Shown one piece after another: positions 33,626 through 47,861 of a stretch of DNA of 63,339 nt (position 1 is the stretch's first letter; every line of letters starts with the position of its first letter). The notes beneath the pieces were generated by a model. It saw nothing but the letters and a program-made list of their open reading frames with translations, did no database searches and was not told where the DNA came from. Both the position numbers and the translations under genes were made by a program. The stretch is from Saccoglossus kowalevskii (lineage: Eukaryota > Hemichordata > Enteropneusta > Harrimaniidae): positions 1 through 63,339 of the forward strand of contig NW_003140832.1 of the NCBI RefSeq assembly GCF_000003605.2, in the 5' to 3' direction.

Positions 33626-34084
33626 ACGAGTGGTGGTGGGTAGTCAAGTTTTATTAACCATGGTTAATAGAAAAAAGAAAGGCGAAGTTTGGATGCGTCT
33701 AAACCCTCTATGAAACAGAAACGTATTGCATTCACATGTATGCCACACAACGAAAGGGTACCAGGTGATAATCCTTTCACCTGTTATAGTTCTGTAAAAT
33801 GTATACCAACAAAGAAGTCATATTTACAAAAAAGTCCGAGACACAAGACTGCCTGAGGCATTTGATTCTCCACAGCTATGAAATATATATGTGACCTGCT
33901 TCTAGAAAGTCTAGAGGGTCTCCATTTGAATACAACCTATTACCACCGGTGCTGCTGCCTGAGTTTTACGGTTTCTCAGCCAGGTGTTTTCTGGTTGTGG
34001 TTCTGAGGTGCAGAAGTCTGAAAGAATGCAACGACTTGTGTACTCTATTGGAGTAGATGTCTGTAGAGCAGTGACTAATGGGCA

Positions 34085-35308
34085 GTGGAAGTTGTCAAAA
34101 CTATTCGTCATCTATACCACAGTAAGCAGTTAACGACAATCTTGAACAAACTAGGGCACTGTGAGTCTTATGACTTTGGGTTAGAGCTGGAGATTGCCAT
34201 GGCAAAAGCACTAGATGATAATTCGACTTACCTTACTCCTAACATAATCTGTGGTGATGGAAATGCAGTGTTTCACAATGATTGGGACAAGATTATCAAT
34301 ATTACAACAAACATCCATGGCTCAAACGTGGTTAACAGTGCCGGACCCATTAACCAGCCCATCACCTAGTATGAGACAGTGCAATAGCTACTACTGAGAT
34401 CAGAGGAGGCTACATGAGAAGTGGGTCAGAAGTACATCATCAATACCCTTGATCTTGGTGTCTGTATGAAGGAACCCCCACTGTTGTGGAAATATCCTGA
34501 CAAGTTCAAGGACCATGTTATCCTCCTTCGACCCGTTTACACATCCATGAATTACATTGGTATGATCACTAACCACAAGTGCAGAGGTTCAGGGTATGCT
34601 GAAATTCTGTTGGAGGCACAATTGGTGACCAGTGGCTGGCTGAAAAGCGCCCTCTCTGAAAAGGCATATGCCAAGGCCCTGTTCTGCCTAAATAGTGTTT
34701 GTGGGGCACTAGAGAGGTTGCTGCTTGAGCTTTTCATTGAAAACATGCACATCCAGCTTTCTCTTGTAGCTCTCTTCCACATCATCAAGTCCTGCACATG
34801 CCAGAACCTCTGTCTTATTTTACAGGATGCCTCAACACTTGGCATAATCCAGCAGTACCTAGATTACAGGACAACCCGTGCCCAGTACTTTGAGAAGTTG
34901 TTGGAGATGTGTGACATGGTGAATGATCCTGAATGCCCACATGCTGGCAAGCACCGGGACCTGGAGAAGGCTAACATCAAGAAGAGTGAAGAGGCAGTGC
35001 AGCAAACTGGGGCTGTAATACTAAGCTTCCTGAATTCTTTCAGAATACCGGTCCATGAAGACCCAGCAGATGACAGGCTCTATGTATTGCATTCGGGTGC
35101 ACCTGTTTCACTTGAGGTGAAGGTAGATGTGATGCGTGTTAATGCACTGGGTGAGGCGGAAAAATTGAATTTTATTCGGCAGAGACTTGCATTTGAGAAT
35201 CACGAGAAGGGCTTCTTTGATTCCATCAAATGCCAGAAGCTACTGACTATGGAACATGCTAGCAAGAAATTCATTCTAACAACATCACAGGGAAAGGTGA
35301 ATAACTAG
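34085..35308 (+). pseudogene. Fragment of a multicopy invertebrate ORF family of unknown function
   Basis: Two successive plus-strand frames (34085-34369, then 34421-35308, which opens on a TTG rather than an ATG) carry blocks in the order expected for one long protein. The first has LNKLGHCESYDFGLELEIA and PNIICGDGN. The second has GMITNHKC, SEKAYAKALFCLNSV with LERLLLELF, then KHRDLEKANIKKSEEAVQQT, a LSFLNSFRIP block and LYVLHSGAPVSLEV near the C terminus. I recognise this order from many high-copy uncharacterised proteins of cnidarians and other marine invertebrates that behave like transposon-encoded ORFs. Stops between the frames and a missing central part indicate decay. Function is unknown; no catalytic motif is visible. 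Confidence 0.6.
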
Positions 35309-35566
35309 TATATCAATCAGTTTACATCCTTATTTACTTACAATATCGTAATTTAGATTCTATTATGTCGTCACTACACTAGGAATCACAGATAGTATCT
35401 CTACAACTTCAGTGTGCTGTGAAATCCGACAAGAGCACTACGTGGTTTTACAGACTATGTGGTTAAAATCTCCACAACACGGCATAATAATAGTATTTAC
35501 GAAGTAACGCAATTGTCTTTTTTTTTCGATAACTTCACGAAGTTACGAAATTGTTCAATATGTAAC

Positions 35567-36800
35567 GATGGCCTCAAATAATGTCGCTTACGATTCTACA
35601 GTTGTAGACAACAAAGGTAAGGCAGAGTCAAACCAAGCAGTAATAAAGCAAATGCTGAGAACGACGTGTCAACCATGTTAGTATTCATTATGTCAATCAA
35701 AGAAATTAAAACTGAACAAGTTGAGATTTTGGCTAACTTGTGCACCAGATTTGACGGCATTCAGGAAGCATGTGAAAATTATGTGGAAGTAGATAACGAG
35801 GATGATCAAGAAACTGTTCATTCAGAAACCATGTGTCAAAGAAACAGAAAATATCAGACGCGATAATACTGCTTTTGGAAATCAAAGCGGGGTCAGGGCT
35901 GGCGAGGCCAGTGTGAGCTAGTTTTAAGGCATTTTGTTCATTGTGAATAAAAAATGCGAAGTTCCAGCTGGCGGAGGTTGTTAATGGGTTATTTCGTGGT
36001 GGTATTTCCGAAAAATACAATGCGCTTATAAAAAAAAGACCAGAAAACTGTGAAGGGCTCATGATAGTCAGAGTTAACCAACTGGGATGGGATCATATTA
36101 TACGCCCAGAAACAAGAGCTATGGCAAACAAGTTCCAAACAGTACAGGCTGCACTTATGAAGGGCTTGGCAGATGTGAAACTTGTTAATTGTTTGGCGCT
36201 GCAAACAACTGAAAGTGACTATTCGAAACTGTTAACCATGGGAACATATACACTTGCTTTGGTCATGGAGAAACCAGACCTCATGCAGAGCTATCCCTAT
36301 CGTTGTTAAACATCAGTGACATTCAATGATGACCTCACGTTGATGATGTCACCAAAAGGGTAAAAGATATACAAGAAGTAAAAGCAAAGCCAGCATGCGC
36401 TGTATCAACACTCAAAAAGGTAGGGGAAAGGGGCGTTTCAGAGGTCGGAAAATGGGACACAGAGGAATAAGACATGGTTATTACACACGCCAACGAGCAG
36501 AGCAGGCTAGCTGAAACACAAAGCAAAAAATGAAATGACTAAGGATGAAATGAAAGTTGACTTAATTTCCCATGCACATATAGACTTTACAGAAAAGCCT
36601 GCACAGAATATTGCCCATAAACAGTACTTAAGCCACAAATCAGAAGAAATTGACATTGATGGAGAAATTCAAAAATATTGAATTCATTTCAACCATTTGT
36701 GTACGCCTAAAGAAGGATAGCACATTTAAGATGATATTTAATTTGAAAGTAATATTGTCAGCATCCTTTATTTCATGTTTTTGTCATATTCCCCCAAACC
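35567..36800 (+). mobile_element. DIRS-like retroelement remnant (gag-like and truncated RT)
   Basis: A gag-like region at about 35930-36300 contains KRPENCEGLMIVRVNQLGWD and KFQTVQAALMKGLADVK, with the spacing seen in gag proteins of DIRS-type elements. Further on (about 36540-36750) are HIDFTEKPAQ and KKDSTFKMIFNLK, the start of a reverse transcriptase. The RT breaks off there. Frames change at least twice. The clade call rests on the gag resemblance and could be wrong in favour of another RT element. Confidence 0.5.
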
Positions 36801-37016
36801 CTGCAAATGGAAGTGTGCACGGAATCATGGGAAGAAACGGTGTGCATTGGGATAACTATCATAAAGGTGATTGACAAGTCATGCTTGTTTTCAACTCTGG
36901 GAGGACAGTGGGTTCTAACTTCTAAGCTTGTAATTTACATAACAAAGGGTGTTTACAACTTTGGAACGAGAAATGGAATCTACCAGGTGTGCTGTTATTT
37001 GAACAACAAAGGATGT

Positions 37017-37635
37017 TTGTGATCTACTGAGTTGCCTACGTGACACAACTGCTGGCAAGATTACATTCTGATTGGCTCATGTGGAGACCCAGATGATGTC
37101 ACTGCCTATAAATTGGACAGGCTAAAGACAGTTTTGGTCGATCATTTCAACTTGGTGTCCGTTTTTTCAACTTGCTTTCCTGTGTGTTCTGCTACGATAC
37201 GATATTACAGGCTACAGCCATCATTCTGTGAGACTTGTATGAACTGCTCTGCGATCTCCTGCTTTCAGCGGTGCCCTCCAGAATACCAGCGTTCCTCTGC
37301 AAGCAAGACTCCTGTATTTCTCCGTTGTTGAGTTGCAGAAGCCATTGACTGCCGTCCAATAATACATCCTGGAACTGTGAGTTATCACCAATGCACACTT
37401 CCCTGAGCAATCCCCTATTTTAGTGACTTTATTCATTGTATTTTTCTGTGCTTTATTTCTTGTAATTATTTTGAGAGGTATTAAAGCCATGAGCTGTAAC
37501 TCGATATTCTGGTGTACGTGTATTTCATTCCCAGTACTATTGTCTTGTCTACCCCATACTAGCAGTGAAAGAACCCCCTGTCCAGTAAGTTCTGTCGGTG
37601 GCCCTCTCAATTGAGATAAACAGGTCACTGTGACA
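37017..37635 (+). mobile_element. Possible terminal repeat of a retroelement
   Basis: Runs from TGTGATC to GTGACA. It contains a TATA-like CTATAAATTGG near 37107 and a downstream T-rich stretch with TATTAAAGCC near 37479. Its position behind the RT remnant on the same strand suggests an LTR or terminal repeat. No second copy is in the window and no target duplication could be confirmed. Confidence 0.3.
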
Positions 37636-37894
37636 AATATGAAGATTACCATCATTTTAATTTACAGGAATCATACTATTCTGTGTCAATTGCTGACGAG
37701 CATCGGAAATACTTTAATTGCAATGGTATTACATTCCAGTATACCTGTCTGTTGTGGAAATCACGAGTACGAATTTTGACCTGGGTGGGACGTGCACTAA
37801 TTACCACCGGTAACACCTTCAATACCTACTAATCACCAAGGATTACATTGTTAAAGCTTAGTAACGCCCAGTTTGTACTAGTTTGTCTGTGCGA

Positions 37895-37953
37895 CCCTCA
37901 AAGTCGCCATCTTTTTTCATTTCGTGCATGCGTGGCGCGACGACCACCGTCCT
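37895..37953 (-). mobile_element. MITE family M1 end fragment
   Basis: CAAAGTCGCCATC, then GCATGCGTGGCGCGACGACC and a terminal ACCGTCCT followed by TTAA at 37954-37957. These are the landmarks of one end of M1. The other end is not recognisable. Confidence 0.65.
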
Positions 37954-37959
37954 TTAATC

Positions 37960-40900
37960 GCACGAGTTGGAGTGCGTTTACAACTGCTGACAAAAACTAC
38001 GGCATTTACAAGTGTAAACGAGATGCGAGTCAAAGAGACATGTGGATTTACTAAAAATAAACCAACGGTCAGAACAATGAAACACGTGATTATGAATGCC
38101 TGCGTGTGATTCCCAGTGTAGTGGTGACGTAATATGATCAAACATTAAATGAATTTTAACAAGTTTTAGTTTGATTTAGATTCTATGTAATCATCACATG
38201 CCTGCCAGCTTAGCACTGAGTCAAAATAAAATAAATTCTGAGTTTCTAGCTTTTAAAACAGTACTGGATAGCTACTGTGTCTATGGAGACAGTGGAATTT
38301 CTATGCCTATTGGCCTCTCTTTCAGTTCTTCTGAAACAGAAAGTGTTTGAGGGCGCTCAACTTACGAAAGGGTTCTATTAGATGGATTAACACGTGACGC
38401 CTTAGCGTATTTCGTTTAATAAAATCTGAATATGTTTGATGTGCGCAATAGTGTCTGAAGTTGTAGAGACTGACGCATGCGCAATAATATCTTATTTAAT
38501 CCCTTTCGGTTCGATATGACTGCATATACGCTTCTACTTAATAAGTTTTGTTTAATTTCCTGGGTTAACAAATCTCTGAAATTCTTGTTTTTTATTAATA
38601 GACGACTACGAATCAAATCGACTGAACGGTCGTTTTTTTTCGCACAAAAACGTCACAGGAGCACTTCAACGATAGATAGTGCGACTTATGGGAGCGGTCC
38701 TTGTTCAAATTGTCGACAATCATGATATTCAAAAGCAGCAGTACTGTTTTTATTCAACGTAACATTCTTTTATTCAGCAATAACAACAAAATGCAAACAC
38801 TCTGAACAGTGGCGGATAAAGTCCCGAAGAATGTCATAATATTTATCAAATAAAGTCCCAAAACACCTTGCATCACCCACCCCTCAACAAATTCACATAC
38901 ATTCTTCATATTAAATTAATTTTTCCATAATGGATTTAAAAAACAAAATCGTTTCTCTTTTTTTTCAGAGAAAAAATAGCTGTGAACAATATTGGATCAA
39001 AGTTCTTCTCTATAGTCTTTGATTGGATGAGCGACGTACCGGAAGTGATATACAGAAAGTGACGCAAATTGTTGGCGAACATTTTGTTTTTTGAGTTTGG
39101 TACATACATAATGGAATAAGTGCTTTGTTCTGCGAAAAAATGCAACGCGGTACAAAAACTAGCACTTCACTCTTTCAGTAAAAAAAAACAATGAACCAGT
39201 GATACTAACAAATTAACAACTCTCACGCATCTAACCACCTTTTAAAGATTTGGTCTCCTAATTAACAATCAAATTTAAAATGAGTAATTTAACTTGCAAG
39301 AACTACAAATCGAGTTTGACTAGATGTATTCCAAGCCATGAGAAGAATGTTGTGTTTTTAATAGGTTTGAACAATTAATTGCCATAGTTATCACTATCAG
39401 CCGCTAGTTTTGATAAATGATCCCAACGCTGCGGTATGACGTCAAGTAAAAAGTGAACTGGATTTTATTGTAAAATATACAAAAACAGTTTGCATAGATA
39501 TATACAACGATTATTAACCTGCATTGTGTACTGGGTATTGCATTACAGGGTGAAGCCCCCCCCCCCTCGACTAGTTCGGTAACTATCATTAGTATGCCCT
39601 TTATCTTAAGTGATATGGAATTCAGTCATCTAGTACAGTTCAAGCTATTGGCGTCAATTATGTATCTATATATATATATATAGTGTTTCACTTCCAAGGT
39701 AATGCTCGGTAGTTAATCTTACAATAATATTACTAATCTAGGTTTTGCGTGTCAACGCTTATCTCAATTGCCCTAATGTAATAATGTCAACGCTTTCGAT
39801 AATTAAATGTAGTGCGAGTGTCAATGACGTCAAGCCATGGCAACTATGATGGGAGTCACGCAGGCTCAATGAGTCTAGGGTGGTGTACAGTTTTATTACA
39901 AGGCACAGCTGAAATGTCTGTTAAGAACGAGAATATGGCGGGAAATTTTACTATTGTAGTATGAGTCGATTGACACGTGTCAGCACCAGACAAGTAAAGA
40001 CACTGTTAAAAAGTCAATTTCTTAAAAAATGCACATTACGTGTCTCAGTTGTTGGTAACAAACTTGTGGTATAAAAACGTAATGTAAGAAAAGTATATAA
40101 AGTCTTAGTACTGAATATCACCAATTCCTTATCCAGAAAATAAGTTCACGGGCGGGACCACTACATAATTGGGGTGGGAAGGTCACTATAAATATAAAAT
40201 TTCATACCTAGAGTCGGACTTAAAATGAAGTTAGATTTGAAGGTAATATACATACGCTAATTTAGGGCCAGTCACATTGTAGGTATGTTTGTCTAAAGGG
40301 ATAGGAACGACCGGTACACCCACAATAAACTTGTTGAATAGTCAGGACAGGATATCTAATTGCTATAGATATATTTTTTTTCCAGAAAAAGCAACATCAT
40401 TTTCACACATTTTATAATTTTACGTATTCTGAGTGATGTTTCACATGTCTGCGTAGTGTGAATGCCACTTCGATCACAGAACAGACGAGTTATAGAAACA
40501 CTCAATATTATCGCATAAAACTATCGAATAACAACTCAAAATCCGGTTACGATATAATAACGTGAAAAATTAATTTTAAAATACAATAATCATCAGAATT
40601 GCATACAGCTTCCAAACATTTACATTAAGACACAGGAGAAAGGAGAGAAACACAATGTTTCTCGTCCGGGTTCTCAGGTTAGCAAGGTGATCATTTGGTA
40701 AGAATTTACGTGCGCCCTCTTTTACCGGAAAACGTACACGGCATTAAACATCGAATGACTTTAAAGCAGGAAGTGGAAATCTATTCTAATTTACAGTAGT
40801 TCCATGTAATACTCTGGTGATGCATTTATAGAAGGCGATTCTATATCATTCTTTACTCGTGTACGCGTTGTGGCAGTGAGTTCCCCCTGTAAACCACACA

Positions 40901-41021
40901 AAAACCTGCCTTGCGACAATTGACGATTAGCGGAAAAAATAAATCGAAATGCTCTGTATCGCATAACTTCACTATTTGCAACGAAACTACAACGCTTTGG
41001 ACGTCACGGAGTGCCAGTGTC
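37960..41021. other. Sequence between remnants and gene A, no gene recognised
   Basis: No recognisable coding region. It includes a short TA microsatellite near 39668-39681 and a poly-C tract near 39558. It is the 3' flank of gene A, whose polyadenylation signal was not identified. Confidence 0.4.
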
Positions 41022-44000
41022 TCAGAAAGCAATCGAAAGTAGCACCATCGTTACCATAGTAACATAACTGACACGTTGGTAGTTTGCGTCGTCACCTGCT
41101 TCAACTTGTCCTGCCTGGACGACAAGTTCAATATCTTCATCTGAAATATCAATGAATATACAGAATATATTAATTAACGTTAAACTTGTCAATCTTTTCG
41201 AACAAGGTTGCTTTTAAGTTATTTTCTTAACATGAACACACACGTGTATATTTATTTATCGGTCTCCTAGGGGGTGGAGCTACGTCACAAAACGTTCTAT
41301 GTTGCTAAGACGTGCACCAATCTGCCATGTATTTCTAGGGGCTCTGCGAAACCTTCTGTGGAACGCCTGTCGAAAGGCGTGGGAAAACAGCTAAAGTCAA
41401 GGAAACAGCATAAACTAAACTTTGTCGTAATCCTGAGCAACCAAATTTATACATGTTGCACTTGTAAGAGTTATCTTGTTGAACTGTTCAGGAGAGTCCC
41501 TCAACAACTATCCCAAAGTACAGTTTTCTGAGAATTATCGGCCTATGTGTGATGGTTCCCAGGCGTTGAAAATACCCGGATGTCCGCCCGAGGATAATAG
41601 GGCAAGTTGTTGTGTGGGGTAAATGATATAAGCAGTGAAAAACTGTGTACTAAAATCGCCATGCAGCATACATTCCAATTTCATGTAAACAAACAATGTA
41701 ATTTACACGCGCCATATATTAGTACACTACATGGTACCCGTATCCAACACGACGTGTTGTAACTCTGTTAAATTAAAAACATTCATACCTTGTTTGCATG
41801 TTGTGGGATCAGTTTCAGAGAAGTCGTGGAGATAATTTTTGAGACTGTGGACGGTTTTGGCAAGGAATTGTAGTTTCTCATCGGTGATGGTGTGTACATC
41901 ATCGCACATCATTCGATAACATTCATTCATTATGCCCCTTGACTGGCCTGGAAATAAACACATATCGAAAGTATATATAGGGAAACATTCTAACACTATA
42001 TTGGCCAATCACCGTCTAGTTACGACGAAATGATACAAGCAGTTGTGCCTGACATATGGGATATATTTGCCTTCATCATAGTTGCTTGAACTCAATGTGT
42101 CACGGCGAAGAGCGAGGGCGCTGTCTTACTGCTGTCCACTTATATGAATATTCTAGATCATTACATATGTAAATGCTCTACTTACGAGTATCAGTAAAAT
42201 AAACTGCCTTCATTCCTTCCTCGTTCCAAAAGAAGAAATTACTGTTCAGCATGTATTCCTGATACAAGGTCTGTTCTATCTGGTTCGGGATAGCTGAAAA
42301 CAAATATACATGTATATATCAACGTAGTACAAATACGAATCTTAGCGATGTGCATACTGCCCTCTAGTGTTCACATTTGACTACACTTATGCGTTTGTTT
42401 CCGTCGCTAGAGGTCTGTATTTCAAACAGTGTCTTTTTATAACTGTAAGTTGTATTATGTTGCTCAAATAAGTCCCGTACTGAATATAGAATGAAGATTA
42501 GAGGTGGCGGCACGAATGTTTTTGGGGCGGGTGAGATCTGCTCATCATTTCTTTGGGATCGAATTCAATTGTAAAAATGAACAACTAAGTCGTTTGAATA
42601 AAACAACTTAGTGGCCATCAATAATGTTTTTACCAGAAACAAAAACAAAAAAACACGTTAAAATCAACTTATGAATGTAACCTCTGAATACGGTTAGATC
42701 ACTCATCAAAAAATATTTTAAAAAACTTTGGAATAAAAAGAACTGTGTGGTGAAGCTTCACTCAGAATTTTTTTTAATGTTTCTAGTAATTTCAATATTC
42801 TCATTTTGTTATCTAGTTATATATTGTCCATCATCAAATTGATATTTCAAACGTATACAAATGTGTTTTTTTTGTGATTAGTTTCGTGGTATAAATTGAT
42901 CTTGATGTTTTCAGCATGACTCATCGTGTCGATCCGATGAAATGTTGCCAATTAGTCATGAAGGTCAATTGTCAAATAGTATATTCTGTCATGATTTCAA
43001 TGCGAACACGTGGCATTATGACGGTGCTACTATAAACAGTAAGATACGAAATTCCCGCACAAAGCGTAGGTGGACAATCACAGACGACAGACAAATATGG
43101 CTGCATGTAGACGTATTTTACATTTACGTCGAGTAAAACTATGATACTACTCACCATCGATTGGTAACTCAAGTTTGTGAATAACAAACTCAGGGTTAGG
43201 GAGGCTCTTCCAATGCTCTGCTATTTTTGTCGTGACGTCAGATTCCAATCGTCTTCCAATCATTCCCAGGAAAACTCCTCTATTTTGATTGGCCTCAACT
43301 TCAGTCGCTGCGCTTGGAAATGTCTGTCAAAAATAAACACACATGGGAATATTTATGGACAATCTCCACGGCTGATTCGCCTCTTGGGAACATAAATGAG
43401 GTCGTGGCAACTCCGATTTCTGGACGAATTTTCGTCAGCACTATTTTCATACACTGAATACACATAGCGCCACCACGCGATGGATATAGATTATAGATTA
43501 ATTGGCTCATCAATGTGTTTTCATTATAGCTCACAAAAAGGGATGCAAAATATGGGCACCATCGAACTACATTTTGCCCCCAAAATCAACTGAATATAAT
43601 CCATGACATTGCGATTTTTGAGATGGTGTTCGGGTCCCCTTGGGTTATCTCGAATTCTGATTAAAACCAGCTGATTAATATTGATCAATTCTTCAAAACG
43701 GGTTCTTATCTTGAATGGGATTTGTTCAAAAATTGCACATTGATAACAAATATTTCGTTTTTCCAGCCCGTTTATGATCGTTCGCTTGCAATAGACTTAA
43801 TAAATATACTAGGTGAATATATACCATAGTCCTTTGTTTCAGAAACTGTACATAGACGGTAAGACCTTTCGGCGTTTTAACCAGATCGAAATATTTTGGA
43901 GGGATTAATACGCATCATGAATTCTCAACTGACTATCTTATAACTGCATAACCGAATATTGAGATATGAAGAGAACTTTTAACAAAATAAGCCAAAAAAG

Positions 44001-47000
44001 CTAAAATTGTGTGCTTGGTGTTTTGTGTGACAAGCAATTCGCTGATCGTATATTTGTATTTGGCTTTAGTAAACTATAATAAAACCGTAATGTAAAATTC
44101 AAGGGAATCTACCAAGTGATCATCTGTGTTGATGGTTGCCAATCATTGTAGATTGAATGGCACGAACTGAAAGACTTGTAAACATCACACCATAGAAGGT
44201 ATTATGTACTTACCGACTTAAACTTAGTGGGAATGATCTGGGATTCCGGTGTGGTGTCGTAATTCATAATTGACTCAAGTATAAGAGCCACGTTCAATAT
44301 AGGATTACCGACTTCTTCCAAATATGGCTTCAACCAGCTGAGCATGAACGCGGAGGTACCACAAGCTATGCGACTATAACACGCACTCCGTACTGGTAAA
44401 ACAAAATTATTTTGGAATTTAGAAATACATAAAACAAAGCTCTATATTTAATAAATACAGTTTTAAAGATGCATTATGTAATTTTTAATGTTGTTGTTTG
44501 TTACTGTGTGTTGACGAATAGATTGGGGTATAAATTATTATGAACCAATCACGTCGTCTTTGCAGCACAACAGCGAAGTATTCGTTCGAAGAAACACTGA
44601 CATTACCTAATACGCATGCGCACTGACTGTGTCAGTATGTACAACAGTCACTGCACATGCGTGGTAGTGCTTTTTTATTTTTCAGCGAACGAATACTATG
44701 CAGTGCGCTGCAAATACAACATTTTTAATTCGCGATAAATCATAATTCAATTGATCATCAACATGAAATATCAAACAACAATATTAAAACATATATGTTT
44801 TCGTCTATATTGCGCCTTCAAACCATATGAATTAGACGGAAATTGGACGTAGTATATTTAGATTCTACAAGATGTTTGCTCTCATGAATGAATAAATGAA
44901 TGAATGAAATTAAAATCATGACGAAATTTTGAAAAATTGTCCTACGACCAGAAAATACAATTGGTGAGGAAATTATGAACAAAGGGACAGAGCGTTTGCC
45001 GAAAGGTCGATTTCACATGAAATTCCATGTACGCTCCTGAAAAGGTCGGACGACAGTCTGAGATCTAAGCTTACCACTTGAACGCGTTATTTACGTTACA
45101 ATGACCCCATAATGAACGGGGAGAAAACAAATTATCGCCGAAAACTTTAGCTTTCGTTACTGGAAAATTATACTTTGCCAATTTACGTTGCTGATAGAAA
45201 TAAATAGCTACATGTATAAGCACTTATGTTTAGTATATTCAAATAAATGTTAGGTTACCTTTGTCAGCTGACTCTTTCACGTCCATGTCGATGGCAGCAA
45301 ATACGGTGGTATATTTATGGTTACATTCCTGTTTTGTAAGCTCCTTGGCTATCTCCAACATAGCAGCTACACCGGAACCATTGTCGTCCACACCGGAAGT
45401 ATGTCGGTAAGTGTCGTAGTGCGCCAACACGAGTGTGATCTTATCATCAGGCGTTCCAGACATGTCGCCCTCCAGGACTCCAATCACGTTGCTCCCCTCA
45501 ATCTATAATGACGTAATATGCAACAAAGTGGGCCAATATGTAACAATGCATCCTGGTAGTTTCTGTTTCGGATAACGAATAGTTTATTTTTAACTATCCA
45601 CGTTTCAGTGGAACAAGTTCACTACTATCGAGAATGAAACAATTGTTACAAATGTAACTTTCACTGACGTCCAATAGTTGACGACAACATTATTATTGTT
45701 AGTGCAAGCAAGTATCAAGGAATAGACGCTGCCAGTATGTGTGGCATTCAGGAACCATACGTCATATGTGTTACCAAAGACAATGCTTGTTATTGTCATT
45801 ATTATTGCAGCCTGTTTTCATGATCGAAGATTAGATTGTACGGGGAATAGAAACGAAATTGAGTTCAAAAATAGTTTGCTTTTGAATAATTGTACAAACG
45901 TCCGTCCACCGTTTGCATTGTAGACATTGCGGCCGCGGACGTGTCGGCCCGTTTTTTTCAAAGACAAAGGTGTTTGAAGTGTTGTTTTTTTCTCGTACTA
46001 TGAATGTCGGAAGTTTCGCACGTTAGAAGAACGGTATATTTATATTTATTTATTTATTTACTAGATCTGTTAGAAGCATATATTAACAAGGCTCTCCTTA
46101 TTCCCCGGAGTTATTCGATGTTTTCTAAAAAATGCCCGCTGCTGAAAAGTTCCCCATTGCAAAAAGCCGCGACCGACACGTCTTGGGCCGAAACATCCGC
46201 CCACCGTTTGTGCCTTCTACAAAGAATAGTCCTGGTAATTTTCTTAACACCATATAAAATCATAACGTTTATGTAATTCCTTTCATAACTGTGATTATTT
46301 TTTTTTCATTGAAACAAGAGAGCTACATTCCCGTATAATAAAGTTTGAATTTGCATGAGAGAGTACAGTCCACTGCTAATATATTGTTGTCCAAATTAAA
46401 CTAATCAAAATAGCCAAATATTTTGATCAATAGTAAGCGCTTTTTCCTGAGCGAATACAGTTAAATAACTCTGACCACACAGCAATGAAAAGATTAACAA
46501 TTTACGAAGATCGGAGACGCAGCATGACAACGCGCTGAAGTCTGGTATGCCGCCCTCTATTGGCGACAGTATAAAACTAGGCCAATCGTATTACGTATCA
46601 CCTGTCATACTCTGCATGCGATATTGGACATAAATTAAATTCGGAGTTTAAGATTGATGTTCAAACAACATTATTAATAATAAATCAGTGAAAAGTTTGT
46701 TATAGACTATAAATTGGTGATTGCAAATGACGATGTGTTGTTACTACGCAACCGTAGACCCATGGGTAATTCTTTGACGTTGTAGAATTTTCTCGGAATA
46801 TGAAAAGCGATTTTTTTAATTTCGAATTAGTGTATGTTTGTAAGTGTGTCTATTTTAAATTCTTCACTCGAGTACCATTGTAATCGACTAGTCATTGCGA
46901 GCTGAAATGCAGTGTCCACGACGCACATCATGACTATCAATTGCATCAAAACACGCCCACACAATATCACGTTTTCACTCAACAATGAAACACATCCGGA

Positions 47001-47794
47001 AATGAGTCATCGGGGCGAACTTGTACAATTTAACAGCGCTGTGTATATTAGAACCTCGAGTCAAATCTAACGCGTGTATATGAAAAATGAACGACGCTAT
47101 AATGATCGAACAATTGACGATTCTGGTTATATTTTCTATAGCATCTTTTTTTTACTCGAAATCGATTACAGCAGCTTCGGGAGTTTCCGCTTGTGCGATC
47201 GCGCTGCATCACGGGAAACCGACTTACCATGTCATGTTCTGTCGAAAATGAGTGAATGATGACCTCGAGCCCAAACAACTCGAACTGATCCTTGATAAAC
47301 TGTCTTGCATCGTCTTTGTAATCCGATAATGACTCGAGATGATGCCTTGGTTGGCTGAATTTGTCTTCAATGATATTTCTCAGATTTTCACCGGTTACGT
47401 TGAATAACGTTTCTTCTATATTGCTTGGCAGGCTGTACACCAGAACCACTGTGAGGACAATGACAATTGTGTAATTATTTAAATTAATATTTACTTAATG
47501 TGTCTACTCTATACAGTAGTGAATTTTGTCAGTGAGTTCTCGTCGTTTTTAAAATATTGGTTCATTTTGTGTATTATCATATACCTCGTACTGGTAACGC
47601 TGTGGGAAGTGCGCCCTCATACCAGGGCAATAATTTGCCGTATTAATGTTACAGCTTGTAAATATACTTATTGGTGACAATATTTCTGATAACGCTAAAT
47701 ATATGACAAATTGATTTAAATATAAACATGGATATCATTCTGAAGGTGTAGGAAACATTGGAAGAACGAGCTTGTATATCTTTCTGTTTTAAAT

Positions 47795-47861
<67 letters not shown>

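Noticed and set aside
34552-34845. Minus-strand 97-residue frame
   Set aside because: Shadow of the plus-strand multicopy ORF at 34421-35308.
37848-38141. Overlapping open frames on both strands
   Set aside because: They run through a fragment of MITE family M1 and its flank. The GC-rich MITE end simply lacks stops.
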